NCBI RefSeq assembly: GCF_907165205.1
Contig: NC_058195.1
Location: 9,734,001-9,798,000 of the forward strand
Length of the DNA: 64,000 bases
Source of the DNA: Coccinella septempunctata
Lineage: Eukaryota; Arthropoda; Insecta; Coleoptera; Coccinellidae
Direction of reading: 5' to 3'
The notes under the pieces were generated by a model. It ran no database searches. It saw only the letters and a list, made by a program, of their open reading frames with translations, and was not told the DNA's origin. Of the stretch, positions 34,399-45,830 are shown one piece after another. A program made the translations under genes and the position numbers. Position 1 is the stretch's first letter; the number at the start of each line of letters is the position of its first letter.

Positions 34399-35880
34399 AT
34401 GCTATACTGTAGAAGTCAAAGGTGTATGTTTCAAAATTTTGAATAAGTTGGAGAAGTGCTGTTAAAATATACTAACAAAGAAACTGCAACACCCAAAAGG
34501 AGCTGTTTAAATTTTAAATTTTGTTTGGTAGAACATAGATAGTATAGCAAGGAGTAAATGATAAAAATTTCTAGAAAAAAAGAAAGGTTTACATTTTTTT
34601 TTATTAAAGTTGATAATGTGTTTGTCTACCGCGGTTATCTATACACTCCCCAACACGTCTTGGCATTGATGCAAGAAGATGGTCTATTTCTTCTTGAGGG
34701 ATACTATTCCAAGCTACCTGTACGTCATGTCTCAGAGCCGCCAAAGTCCGTAGGGGTTAGGGTAAATTTCCAAGCCTTCTACCCATGATATCCCAAACAT
34801 GCTCTATGGGAGACCGATCAGGGGATCATGTACTATCCGGTGTACATGACGGTCAACATCAAAATGAGGTTCACGTCTTTCTCGACGATGCTCTAACTCT
34901 TCTCAAGCCATCATGTACACCCAAGAAGAATCGAGATTCATCACAAGAGACGACCTGGTGCCATTCCACATTCCAATATTGTCGTTCTCTGCACCACTGT
35001 AATTGTTGCCAGCGATGCTCAACCATAAGAGGTAACACAAGATGGGGTCGATAAAATTTAAACAGCTCCTTCTGGGTGTTGCAGTTTCTTTGTCAGTTAG
35101 TATAACTAGGGAAAATGGATTCGAGCAGTCTCTTGAAAAGCTCCTCCAAATCTCGAGATCTAAGCAGTTTTCAGAAGAGAGAAACTGTTGCATACTTTAC
35201 TAACACCCTTTCCAATTCCAACGAACATTCGTGACAAGTGGTTGGGACTATTGAATCAACAAGCATCTATAAGGTATACAGTTGGGAATGAATCTGCATA
35301 GGGTACAGGTATAAGGATATAAATAGGTCAAAAATAAGGCTCCCCAAACCCTTCACAGGCAGAAACACTGCCTCTCTTCGTGTATGCCCAAGAGTGTTGC
35401 AAAAAAATTCAAAGAAATGCGGCTCATCATCGCTACATACACCCAGCCAACAATAAGAGCTTTGGAATCTGAAAACCAGAGTGCTCTCTGCTAACCTAGG
35501 TACCATGAAGCAACTGTAAAGAATGAAGTAGCTTCCTCAAGAATGCTACGACACTGTGACATTGAGAGAAATACAAAGCTGATGAATATCAAAGTGAAAC
35601 TACTGGACCTTGTTTGGTTTTAAAAGTAGGGCAGGAATCCAGCAATAACGTTTGCAAAATAAGACATTTTCTTGAAGAGGATATCCAGGACTTAAGCCAG
35701 CAGAAAATTTCATTCTCCTACAAGAAGAAGTTCATCCAGCTGTGGCTTTATGGTTTATTGTGCTTACAGGGCACTATTGGTGCAAATACTTCTTTCATAG
35801 AGTCAGGAACAGTCTGCAAATGAACTCTGTGGATCGAAAAATGTCCAAGGCTTGCTTGCTTCAGGAACGTTGACTTAGGT
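34399..35880 (-). repeat. Family H repeat, copy 1, interrupted by a Tc1-like element
   Basis: 34399-34471 and 35101-35880 together match 39551-39805 and 40694-41075, including 'ctgtagaagtcaaaggtgta', 'gaatctgcatagggtacagg' and 'agagtgctctctgctaacct'. The minus strand holds a short conserved peptide (DSMKEVFAPIVPC, followed soon by a stop), seen as DSMHKVFAPTVPC in copy 2. The 44-bp gap between this copy's sequence before and after 34472-35100 is filled by the transposon. Nature of the repeat unknown: transposon or duplicated host segment. Confidence 0.8.
34472..35100 (-). mobile_element. Tc1-like element, internally deleted, inserted in family H
   Basis: Inverted ends CTAACAAAGAAACTGCAACA (left, missing 4 bases) and, inverted, CTAACTGACAAAGAAACTGC (right) are flanked by TA at 34470-34471 and 35101-35102. 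Length 629 bp. The interior keeps only pieces of the transposase of the 2318-3385 family on the minus strand: the C-terminal tail (34625-34745), SPIEHVW (about 34800) and an N-terminal-side segment around 34900-35040 with DLDSSWVYMMA. Non-autonomous deletion derivative. Confidence 0.92.
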
Positions 35881-37770
35881 AAGTCCTTTCTTGACCCCCA
35901 CGAACACTGCAGTGGGGATTGTTGAATTCATGGAGGTGATTGATGATCTCCTTAAGAATTCATTGGGAAGGGTATAAGAAGAAAAGATCTGTCTTTCTTT
36001 TAAAGCACTATAACTATAATCTCCAGGTCTACATTATACTCTTAGAAAACACACAAGACCCTAGAAGGTGATATTCATCGAGATGGTAAGAACTGCAGAA
36101 CCATCACGAGATAACTGAAAACAATTCGGCTGAATAAACAATCCCCCAATTCAAACAGCGACCCTCTCCTCATCGGGCCCAATTCCTCCGTGCAGCGAAA
36201 AGATCTTAGTCTCGTTACGAGCAGATAATTCATCAAATCCCCAATTCGAATCGTACGCCAAGTATCATAATCCAATAAGGACAACGACTCCATTCGATGG
36301 AAAATCAATTAAAATGTAAAAATTCACGACGTCGAAACTGCGTAACAGTCCTGGCGTGGATGTGGCAGTTTCGGTAACGAAATTAACCCCGGGGGTTCGG
36401 GGGGTGTAGTGTGGGGTCGATCTTGGAGGCATCTGGTACATTCGATATAAAAATTAATCGAATTATTGAAAAATTAAGGCGTAATTTTAACGATGCAGTA
36501 AACCGTCCTGCAACTCGCTATATCTAGAGGTTATGTGACAGAACCGGAGTTCTCGGTAGCAGAATCGTTGAAAATTGGGTTGAGTCCGGCACTGAAGGAA
36601 TATTCTATTTTCACTTAGATTCTATGGGATGAGATTATTGAATCAACTTGATCCAAACCACTTAGCCAAAGCCCTCGGAAATAACGACAGATTTATCTGG
36701 AACTATAAAAAACTACAAAATGGTTTAAAGAAACCAACTGAAAGGTTATTGATAAATGAAGGTGTAACTCATTGAAAATACAATATTTTGCGGATCCCTA
36801 TTATCCTGTTTTTTGGTAAGAAGTACTATGAATAAAATACAAAAATGATGAGCACAGTAGATACACTAGGAGAGTTCTTGAACAGAAGTGACGACACAGC
36901 AGTGATGCTCTTGTTAATGACTCTTGAAGCCCTAGAGACGTAAAAAAGTGTCTCCTGGGAACCGATACACGATATCATAGACTTGAGCCCCATTTTCAAT
37001 AAATAAAACACACGGAATGGAAAATGAGGCTTCAGATTTGGGTATCAATAAACGGAGAAGGAAATGGAAATCGTCAGCTGTTGTCTTTTTTGTACAGATA
37101 CCACGGGAAACGTTACTAGTGGCTCAGAGAAATTTTTGACCACATCTCTATCTTTTTTGAATAAATTATACCCCTCATTTCCAAAACAATCGTGACACCT
37201 AAGCGACTACTTCAAAGGATGGATATTTTTGGCCAATTCCTGTAACTTTAAATCTATTTTAGAAATCATTCGATTCAGGCAATCAAAAGCCACCCCTAAA
37301 CGGTTTCTGCAAGAAGTTTCCCTGGCTACGCTCCTGTCCCTGCCTCCCCGGCGTGGGTGGGGGTAAAAATTCAGCGTAAAACATGCAAAGATCGATTAAA
37401 AATTCCTTCCGATTAATAATTGAGAATCTTCTTTCTCGAGAGTGTACGAAGGGGTTGCGAGATGCTGATGAGTCCCTCGGACTGCCGAGAACGAGGGGTG
37501 GGGGAGGTAAGAAGCCTTGATGCCAAAGGGAGGGCTGAAGAAGACTGATTGTGTTCAGTATGTGTCAGAGTTAAAACAAAGGACGGACGGACGAACGTCT
37601 CCCTCAGAAAATGAGGGCGAGAATCCCGATTGAAAATTCGGGAAATGGTTTTGGAAAGGATGAAAGTTGATTCGTCGAGCACTAAAGATGCATTCAGTTT
37701 CGATAAATCTTAAACAGAAATGGTGGTGACTATAACAGACAAAAACTCTTCGTATCATTTTTATTTAATC
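35881..37770. other. Unassigned, mostly unique region
   Basis: No supported gene over about 1.9 kb. A GC-rich strip at 36340-36440 ('ccccgggggttcggggggtg') and another at 37300-37520 stand out from the AT-rich surroundings and carry no recognised repeat. They could be regulatory host sequence; that is inference from composition only. Confidence 0.35.
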
Positions 37771-37813
37771 GACTCAGCATGTTTCGAACTCTGTGAGCTC
37801 ATCTTCAGGAGTC
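37771..37813 (-). ncRNA. Hammerhead-ribozyme-like motif (degenerate)
   Basis: Minus-strand order: GGACUC, CUGAAGA (core CUGANGA), an extra U, GAGCUC-ACA-GAGUUC (stem II with one G-U), GAAA, CAUGCU, GAGUCG. Stem I GACUC/GAGUC pairs perfectly. The cleavage-side triplet reads GCU where GUH is needed, one base from canonical, so cleavage is unlikely. This arrangement (type I, tiny palindromic stem III) is known from Penelope-like elements and retrozymes. Relic or chance are the alternatives. Confidence 0.4.
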
Positions 37814-38154
37814 CAAATCAGACAAAGCGAAGCTGAAAATAAGCATAATTCAGCCAAAACACACTGAAACAGTTAGTTGATAGTATAAAAATAACAATAT
37901 ACTTAAAATAGGACACAAAAAATGGTCTCGAAAGGAAGGATACAGGAGACTAATTGACCTGTCACAAAAACTATTTCAGATAAAAACGACAAAACTACTT
38001 CCCAATGATTCATAAACGGAAAATTAAGTCATATTGTAGGAATCAAGATTTCTGGAATCAAATTAATTCTCATCTTTAACCGAAATGAATCGAAAAATTA
38101 GTTAGGTTAAATTCAGGTAAATCTCATATTCAAATTCAAAAATGTAAAAATATA
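37814..38154. other. Unassigned AT-rich region
   Basis: Adjoins the hammerhead-like motif. No gene or repeat recognised; it may be the body of the element that carried the motif. Confidence 0.3.
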
Positions 38155-38340
38155 TAGGGTGTTCCACTTAAAATAACGAAGTTGAAAGCTGTGCAGAAGA
38201 AACGGAACATTTTGAGAGTTCTGAATAATTTCAGGAGATGCTCTACTTGAAAAGAGGAAAATTTTATCAGAAACTCTATTCTGTAAAGTTAATAGAATTA
38301 GAGTAATCGACCGCTGCCTCATGGCGCGGACACCCTGTAT
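38155..38340. repeat. Short TIR-like element (about 186 bp)
   Basis: Ends 'atagggtgttccacttaaa' and 'gcggacaccctgtataagg'. The outermost ~10 bases are inverted repeats, and both ends match the element at 1440-1623. Non-coding. Confidence 0.5.
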
Positions 38341-39550
38341 AAGGACATTTAATACTTATCGATAGAACTCATTGAAGATTTTCTTTAATTGAGATACTGA
38401 AGGTTGTCCCAAGATTACAAGAATATTTGAACGAGCTTTCCCCCCATTGATCGTGTGATTTAGCACCATTAGATTTTTTTATGGTTTCATTCGATGTCAA
38501 AAATCAGGGAGATGAGAATCCCGTGCATTACAAGAATTTACACGAATTGATAATGGAATGGCAGCTCTGTAACCGTAACAGTTAGGAAAAATGAGTTTGG
38601 CCTCCCTGAATAGTGAATCAATTCTTATTTCTGAGTGTCACATATTGATAGGACAATAATTGTAATTTCTGGTCAATTCCCAGGTGAGAACCCACACAAA
38701 TATCGCCAAAAAACTTAGTGTTAATATTTAACGGTCGTTTCCTGTTGTAGAAAAACACCACGATCTATTCAACTAGCCGTAATAGCAATTTTACACCCAA
38801 CGACCATAAAAAGACAATTCACCGTATTCATTTCTATATGCACCAATGAAGGGAACTATCGGTGAAAACAATTTCAAATTGGAATTTTCTCTTAGCGGTG
38901 ACACCAACTGCGATCGTTACACTTTCATTCATACCGCAAATATACCGTTTTTTTCTTCTTCCGATAACCTATTGATAGCGATTGTGTAACGTTCTGTAAC
39001 ACCTTCGTGTGATTAATATTTTGGCGAAATAGGTAAAAGTAAAAGTCGAACTATCGAGAGAAATAAAAACTCGATTAGTTTTGCATCGGGACGGCGACCA
39101 TGAGGAACCGTTTGATTTTTTTCTCGTTTCTCATTTGAGCGTGATATGCCATCAGCTACGGCCGAATTTGAGCGAAGGTTATGTGTGGTTTTGGGTGATC
39201 TTTTAATTGGAAATTTGTCGTGTGGCGATCGTGTGTTATATACGATTAACGCTGAAAGTTTTGTTAGATAGGATCGGAACTGTTAAATTTACACCAGTAC
39301 AGAAAGATTTCGTTGATTTCCATTGAAGGTGCCAGATGAGACAGTATTTTTTCTCTCATTCGACCACACCAGATGGTTAGTGTTGAAACTTACATATACA
39401 AAACGTAACTCCGATATAGCTACGCTGCAAAGATTATTTGGTGTTTGCCACATTTGAGAATGAGATGGCGCTTAAAACGTACTGTCAATATAGAAACTGA
39501 ACATCAAGTCCAGCAGTTTTAAAGCTTGATACCCTTTTCTAAAGTTTCTA
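38341..39550. other. Unassigned region
   Basis: No supported gene or repeat in about 1.2 kb. The piece 38870-39260 has no repeats that I recognise and may be unique host sequence. Confidence 0.35.
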
Positions 39551-39805
39551 AGCTAGACTGTAGAAGTCAAAGATGTATGTTTCAACATAAATAAGTTGAA
39601 AAAGAAGTGCTGTGCCAAATAACGAGGTCTTCGAAGAGTTCCTCCAAATTTCGAGGTCTAAACTTGGGACTATTGAATCAACAAGGCAAAAAGCATCTAT
39701 ACGGCATACAGTAGGGTATGAATTTGCATAGGGTACAGATATAAGAATATGCAGATCAAAACTTAGGCTCTCCGTACCCTCCATTTAACAGGCAGAAACA
39801 CTGCC

Positions 39806-40694
39806 TTTTTTCCTCTTTTTTGGTGTAGCAGGGGGAAAATCTGCAAATCAGACGAACCACCCTCTCCTGAGGGGGAACAAGTGTGGGGTTTCTCACTCTC
39901 TTGAGATCAAGACCCACTAAAAACCCTTAACTGCTTCTTCATAGGTTCCGGGTATTTTGCCTATTAACCAGTTGACTCTTATGGTTTCTGGACTCTCACA
40001 CGATCATAGTCGTGTTGATAGTTGTATGCTGCCTATAGCTTTTATAGGTTAAGCTCTTCTTTGGTTACATTTAAATCCTTAACTGATCTCTCGGTCTTCG
40101 GTGGTAGGTTCTTGGCCTTCTAGCTTCTTCCGTTGGATCGTAGTCGACTAATCTTCGTAGTTCCTCATTTAGATATTGTGTGGCTTTGTCGAATATCCTT
40201 TCCGCCTTTCTCTTCATAAATTCTGTAACTGGTTCCCATTCTAAGTCCTTGTAGATTTGTTTGTTCCTAACACTCCAGGGTACATCCATCGCCATTCTAA
40301 GGAGTTTATTCTCAGTGGCCTGTATTCTCTTGATGTGGGTCTTGGCTGCGAAGCTCCATGCCGTCGATCCATAAGTGAGTTGTGGTCGCGCGATAGTTTT
40401 AATCATCGTCAACTTGATGTTCTTATTCATATGACTTCTTCTGCCTATGAGTGAATAAAGTCTACTCATTGCGGCTTTTGTTTTATCAACTGCACATTTG
40501 ATGTGGTTTTTCCATGTAAGTCCTCTGTCAAGCTTCACCCCTAGGTATGTTGCTTCATTTTTCCATTCAACTTCTTCTCCATCAACTTCAAGGTTTTCTT
40601 CCATCCTCAGTCTTCTCTTTTGCAGTAATATTGCTCGAGTCTTTCTTCCATTGATTTGGATTTTCCATTTGATGCACCATTTGAGTAATTCATC
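39806..40694 (-). mobile_element. 5'-truncated jockey-like non-LTR retrotransposon
   Basis: On the minus strand the element keeps only the 3' third of its reverse transcriptase ORF, a 3' UTR of about 250 bp, and an A-rich tail (AAAAAAGAGGAAAAAAGG, complement of 39806-39823). The 5' truncation joins family H sequence at 40694. Truncation plus an A-rich tail is the expected product of target-primed reverse transcription. Confidence 0.88.
40071..40693 (-). pseudogene. Non-LTR reverse transcriptase, C-terminal part
   Basis: About 207 codons are open from MDELLKWCIKWKIQINGRKT to DQLRI and a stop. Recognisable blocks: the connector INGRKTRAIL, the thumb motif ATYLGVKLDRGLTWKNHI, then ARPQLTYGSTAWSFAAKTHI (usual LYGS.AW.....KTHIKRIQ in jockey-clade elements), and NKLLRMAMDVPW. 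The catalytic palm (FADD) and the endonuclease lie in the missing 5' part. The longer ORF (to 40820) takes its first 42 codons from family H and is an artefact of the junction. The intact frame suggests insertion later than most elements here. Confidence 0.9.
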
Positions 40695-41075
40695 CATACA
40701 GCCAACCAACAATAAGAGCTTTAGAATCCACCAACCAGAGTGCTCTCTGCTGACCTGGGTGCCATGAAGCAACTGTCTAGAATGAATTAGCTTCCTCATG
40801 ATACTGCTGCACTGTGGCATTGAGAGAAATGAAAAAGCTGATGAATTTACTAAATGGGCATCAAAGTAAACCTGTTGGACCTTCTATAAATTTCATCCCC
40901 TTCACGATGAAATTTATCCAGCTTTTGTTTTCTTTGTTTTGGTTTATTGCGCAAACAGGGCACTGTTGGTGCAAATACCTTATGCATAGAGTCTGCAAAT
41001 CTGTTACTCTGTGAATCGGCAAATGTCCAAGGCTTGTTTGTTTCAGGAACGTCCACTTGAGAATCTTCTGAAGTT

Positions 41076-42335
41076 ACAGTGTTTTGAAAAGCCGCATTCA
41101 GAGCTATTTGAATAAGGTATAAAAACTGCAATACTTACAAATGTTCCTTTGAGGTTTAGCCGCTTCCACTATGGGCTAAACATCAAAGAAACAGGTGCAT
41201 TACAGCTTCCATACTTCACACAAGTGACTTTGGATCAACCATACTATTATCGAAGTGAAGAATTTCGTATAGAGTACATAAAATTTCATTGTAAAGAGTG
41301 CCTATCGAAGCGTTACACCCTAGAGATTTCCGGTTAATTCGAGAGCACATATCTCATTTATTTTTTCATTCCATCTCTACCGCTGTCGCTACAGCGGGGC
41401 TCAGAATCCAATCTAAGGGAGCAGTAAAAATCCCATTCCCCCTCCCCTAATGAAAGAGCACATGCATAAATTAAAAACTAAAACATCAATACTTTCTTAT
41501 TAGAGCCCCTACCCCTAATGACTATCAAGCAGTCGATAGATGGAAAACAAGTTCCAGTATGTGGAGAAAAAGGGGGAAGAAAGAAGGACCGTCGAGGGGA
41601 GGGAGGGGATCCCGGAGTGGTGGGGGGAGAGGGATTCACCGTGCGCTAAGAATAAGAATACGTGCATTAAAAACGAACATCAATACTTCCCTTATTAAAA
41701 CTCCCTTATAATGACAATCAAGACGGTTCTGAGGCAGCGAACGTGTGTGACGTAGCGGTGCGCGAGATGGCGCGAGGGCTGGAGGGGGTAGGGGGTGCGT
41801 TCCACGACCGATCATAGGCATGACTCGCGAACGAGGCTTTGCGATAATTGCGAGGGGTTAATTTTTAGGGGTGGGTTGGAAAAACGCTTTTTGTTTTTTA
41901 CGCGAGGGTTTTCGGCATGATGATGAGACGAGATTGGGATGCTGAAAAATGAGGAGATGGGGGCTTTGCATACGTCGATCCTGCTTTCATGTTTGGCGGT
42001 TAGGAATGGTGCATTTCCTGAGGGAATTCAGCATAATTTTATATATAGGGTATAAATGCTGCATAGCTACATTACTTCTGTAAAACCCATCGACAGACCC
42101 AACAAAATTTCTATTTAGACCTTGTTTTGTATCTATGTTTCACGCTGAACATTTGTGCATTGTCGCAGCACAGATTATGGAGAAATATTACAGATATATG
42201 AAGTGGCATAGTAAACAAAACAACCAGGATTATTGTATTCACAAAAAAAAAATTTTGTGTACTTAGAGGCAAACCTAACCATAGAGAAAATGAGAAAAAT
42301 CAATGATATATTGGACTACCACGATGTCTTATGGA
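41076..42335. other. Unassigned region with a diverged direct repeat and purine tract
   Basis: 41460-41530 ('aaaacatcaatactttctta') and 41659-41725 ('cgaacatcaatacttccctt') are similar, so about 200 bp may be an old tandem duplication. Between them, 41565-41635 is almost all purine on the plus strand. No reading frame with a domain. Confidence 0.45.
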
Positions 42336-42660
42336 CTCAGAAATATGTAGGGGCATCATGATCCTCATAAGAGGGTCGATTTATTGTTGAGGTATAAGCA
42401 ATAGCCCCTATACCATTGTTTAGACGCCTTCGTATCCTTGCACAGTCATCAAGCATGCCCAAACAGATCTGGCTTCATCACTTAAGATGATGTTCGAGGT
42501 CACAGTTCAGCCATTCTCTGAACCAAGCCAGGGAATCACTTCGGTGTCTTGTATTGAAAGGACGATAGACGTTAGATTCGCGAATAACGAATGCATATCC
42601 ATGACAACGAGATATAGCTACATCACATCCACAATAATCCTCTGTACTGGCACAGTTGGC
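42336..42660 (-). pseudogene. Tc1-like transposase fragment, degenerate
   Basis: One minus frame reads NTRHRSDSLAWFREWLN then DLEHHLK, followed by stops and ICLGMLDDCARIRRRLN. This matches the Tc1-family order T..HR..RL.W.R.H....W....FSDES.F.L...D.R.R.RRR at low identity, with the first catalytic Asp region broken. It is distinct from the other Tc1-like copies. Nothing is recognised at 42661-43197 apart from a purine-rich AGAGAGAGA near 42703. Confidence 0.5.
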
Positions 42661-43197
42661 TAATAGAATGCTGCTGCACCTAAGAAGATATGCTATTTAG
42701 AGAGAGAGAAAAACTTTATTGACCAGTCAGTCAAATGGCTATCGACTTAGGTCTTCTGGCCAGATTCTATTTATAACATGAATTTCATCTAAATGTCAGT
42801 TTGTACCTACGTACTGGTAGATTCGGTTTGACTTTGGACAGTTCTGTAACTTGTGACAATTAACCCCTTGCAGATTTCTTTGTTTCTTACCATTTATGAG
42901 TCAAGGGACAAACTTATAAGATTGTGTAGCGTTTTTTCGGTTACTTTACCAATTAATTACTGTTGAGTTTGCCGTGACCAGAGCGTTTGAATTGACAGGA
43001 AAAATTAACGAATTCAGGAGAGTAAAAGCGCGCTTTTTTATGGCCCTTATACTTTCTAGTGTCCATGTGTTTCACTTTGTGCATGTGTAATTTTATTTTC
43101 TGGATACGTGGGATATTGGGATATTAAATAAGTCATGAAACAAGGTTGTTTACAAATCAAACGGCAACACGTATTTCATTCATTTATTTTGTTGTTT

Positions 43198-43491
43198 CAT
43201 AGGGTGACTTGGGACAATGCCGAATAGATACAAGCGGCGCATTGGCAGCAGGAAATATGCCGATTTTTCGCAGGATATTATTATTTACGTTATTTCCACA
43301 AAGAAATCACCAAAGAATGAAAGAAATCAAAGATCCCTTGTTTTGTTCAGTTTTTTTTACATTTGAGTTGCAATATATTTACTTCCGCTATAATAGGGGT
43401 TTATCATTAAATTTCCTTACCGAATTTCAACTATATAATCACAAATTATAAATTTTTGAAACTTATACACCTTCCCAAGTCACCTATTTCA
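43198..43491 (+). mobile_element. Short pogo/Tigger-like remnant
   Basis: 'ataGGGTGACTTGGGACA' at the left and the inverse of 'aaaTAGGTGACTTGGGAA' at the right (43476-43491) make a short inverted pair. A transposase start codon follows directly after the left motif. A third, direct copy of the word lies at 43550. Probably a deletion derivative. Confidence 0.4.
43218..43315 (+). pseudogene. pogo/Tigger-type transposase N-terminus
   Basis: ATG at 43218 opens MPNRYKRRIGSRKYADFSQ, typical of the start of CENP-B-related (pogo/Tigger/jerky) transposases, where a Y.RK.GSR.Y..Y segment precedes the DNA-binding helix-turn-helix. The reading DIIIYVISTKKSPKNER continues briefly, then similarity ends; the helix-turn-helix core and the DDE domain are absent. 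Confidence 0.6.
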
Positions 43492-45305
43492 TTTGAGCTG
43501 TGAGACATCAATAGATTTTAACTTGTGTCCCAACCTCCAAAATCTGTGGGTGACTTAGGACAAGAATATTTTATTTTTTTCAAAATTTATATCCGAATTC
43601 TGAAGCATGGCATATATCCTAATCAATAGTCTGAGTCATCAAGCATATTCGAACCTCTTTTTCGGATAAAAGAGGTCACCGTTTTGAAAATATGACAAGT
43701 TGAATTCAACAATCGTCACCCGAATCTACTGTACTTACTTTCCTTTTGTTTATACTTTTTTACTTATCTATGTCATTTGGTATGGCAGTTTCTGCGAAGC
43801 AAGAAGATATCCCCTGTTGATTACTGTAAATAAAAAAAAGCCTACATACATACATTTATGCAGTTGAAGTCCAATAGTTCTTTCTCATCTGATCCAGCGA
43901 TAAATAGTTCGACCTCAATTGATCTTATGGAGGTGGATATGTCCAGTATTGAGGCAGAAGCCTAAGGGAGAGATCATGAAGTGGGGTCGTTCTTCTGACA
44001 CCTCTAGCTTTCGTGTACGGCCTTCTTGATCCTATACCAGACAACAATTCACTGCTGCACTTCTGTGCAACCTTATGGCTATTTCTCTGAAGGACAAAAG
44101 CCTTGCGTAAGCCCTCCATTCCCACCCTATCAAACTCGCCGAGTTGCTGGAAATTTTCTCACTCTAGGCTTGATAAACAAATTATGGCAGCTGTTAACAA
44201 CATAGATGGGTTCTTTCAAATGAATTCATTATTTCTGGGTGTTCTGTTTGCTATGTCACTCAGTATATTACAGATCTGGGGTGTCAAATGCCATACTATC
44301 TTTGTCTTATGTGGTAGTTTGTAAAAAAGGAGGAGTATTTCTTTTCGAGGTTCTCTGGTCACAATTATAAAGGTAGATGTTTTGACGACAAGACTTGAAA
44401 GCTTCTGTTGGTCTTCTGCGACCAGTAAGATTAAAAATACTACCATTTCTCGTAAGAAAATTTGGTGATCGCTTTGGAGCGTATCTTCTTCGCATTCTAC
44501 GATGCTTGTGAAATTTCTGGCTAATTTTTTAGTAACCCCATCTCACAAGCTGCTCATAACCGTAGAAGTAGCGAAGAAAACAGCCTCCTCCTGTATGTGT
44601 GTAATGAAAGACTGCACGGGTGTAGAAAATTTCGTTTTCGCGAGGGGGGACTTTAATTTCATCTCAGGCTGACGTCACATTTCCATACGAGAGCGAGAGA
44701 GCGAAACCTCGAAGAAAGTTAACGAAGGAAAAAGGAGGGAAAATTACTAATTAAGAATACGAAAGAAAGGGCCGATGTTTAAAATGCGTGAGCCTGGCGA
44801 AAGTATATACGTATATGAGACAAAGGAATGAGACTCCGGCAAGGAGGGAATTGAGTTAGAAAATGGCGGATTGTACGTTCTCGCCGGGAATTTGCATGTA
44901 ATTAAAGTATAAGGAAAAATCAGCCCGGCCCAGATGTACTATATTGCGACCAGGCTCTGATTGCGTTAATTTACAACTCTTTCTCTCTTTCCGAACGCTC
45001 CTTCTTCTTCTTCTTCGCTTTTTCATGATCGAGATGCCCGCCCATTTGTCTCTCCAGGTCGATCTGCGTTCAGTGGTGGAGATCCCACGTTTCAACAGAC
45101 GTATACGAAAAATTTAAATATCCTACTCTGCCACACTGCTCAGAAACTGAAGTGAATAATTTGTGTAGGTACAATATATAAAGGAAAATAAAAAGTTATT
45201 TAGTAATTGTACTGATGTCTCAAGTTAGGTGAATATACACCCGACCTATTCAAAATAGCAACAGCAAAAAAGACTAGTTTTTGTAAATTTTACCAAATGT
45301 CCACG
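43492..45305. other. Unassigned, mostly unique region
   Basis: No supported gene in 1.8 kb. 44560-45100 is less AT-rich and free of recognised repeats; it includes one consensus CRE word, TGACGTCA, at 44670-44677, and a CTT-rich run near 45005. Short ORFs overlap on both strands without domains. Confidence 0.35.
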
Positions 45306-45596
45306 TCAAAGCGTTGACGTGCGGTGTCTGCGGTCGGTCAGGTAAGCAGTGTAATTGCTGCGACATTGCAGATCAGACTTATTCAGGTCCAGAGTTGCAG
45401 CAGGCCAATCACTTCGGTTATTGTCAAGAATTTCCATGATGTCGTTGAATTGTCTTTCATATTTGCGCCTAGTAAAACAAATGCCTACCCAAATACACAC
45501 TGAGCCAGCAACAAAAAGAGTTCTTTGAGAAAAGCCGTCGACAATAATTTTCTCGAAACATAAGCAAAATTCAGAAATGACTTCTTCGATTCTCAC
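45306..45596 (-). other. ORF of 96 codons, product unknown
   Basis: Minus-strand frame has one probable membrane segment (TLFVAGSVCIWVGICF) followed by TRRKYERQFNDIMEILDN. A short polypyrimidine stretch and AG lie just upstream (about 45597-45610), so it could be an exon. Membrane segment plus basic loop vaguely recalls insect chemoreceptors, but the evidence is too weak to assign. Its 3' part (45330-45375) is a dispersed repeat shared with 27694-27735, which argues for transposon origin. Confidence 0.2.
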
Positions 45597-45639
45597 AAAA
45601 AAAGATAGGTAATTTCACCTCCTGCATATAGTGAGTCCA

Positions 45640-45722
45640 ATCACGTTTATAAAATCAGTTGGTTGGCCATGAAAATTCGAACCATTCCACATTGTACGAA
45701 AATGTTAAGATATGACGCTTGT
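45640..45722 (-). repeat. Family K terminal fragment
   Basis: The inverse of this stretch (GGTTGGCCATGAAAATTCG and 'cattgtacgaaaatgtt') matches the right end of the K element at 55950-56020. A solo end. Confidence 0.55.
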
Positions 45723-45830
45723 CAAAATATTATTGTCCTTTCTCCGTAAAAGTCTCAGTAATAACTTATTTTATCACAATGTGAATTTAATTCGGAAATT
45801 ATGTGCTAACATAGTTAACGTTTATAATTA

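Larger units (their letters stand above)
39551..41075 (-). repeat. Family H repeat, copy 2, interrupted by a non-LTR element
   Basis: 39551-39805 and 40694-41075 match copy 1 (34399-35880). The minus strand reads FADSMHKVFAPTVPCLRNKP followed by KQRKQKLDKF, longer and more open than in copy 1. About 60 bp of copy 1 (35375-35435) has no counterpart here, so the retrotransposon insertion was accompanied by a small target deletion or later loss. Strand given is that of the conserved reading frame. Confidence 0.8.

Noticed and set aside
40694..40820. Start of the 249-codon reverse transcriptase ORF at 40820
   Set aside because: The first 42 codons belong to the family H repeat beyond the retrotransposon's 5' truncation, so the chimeric start is accidental.
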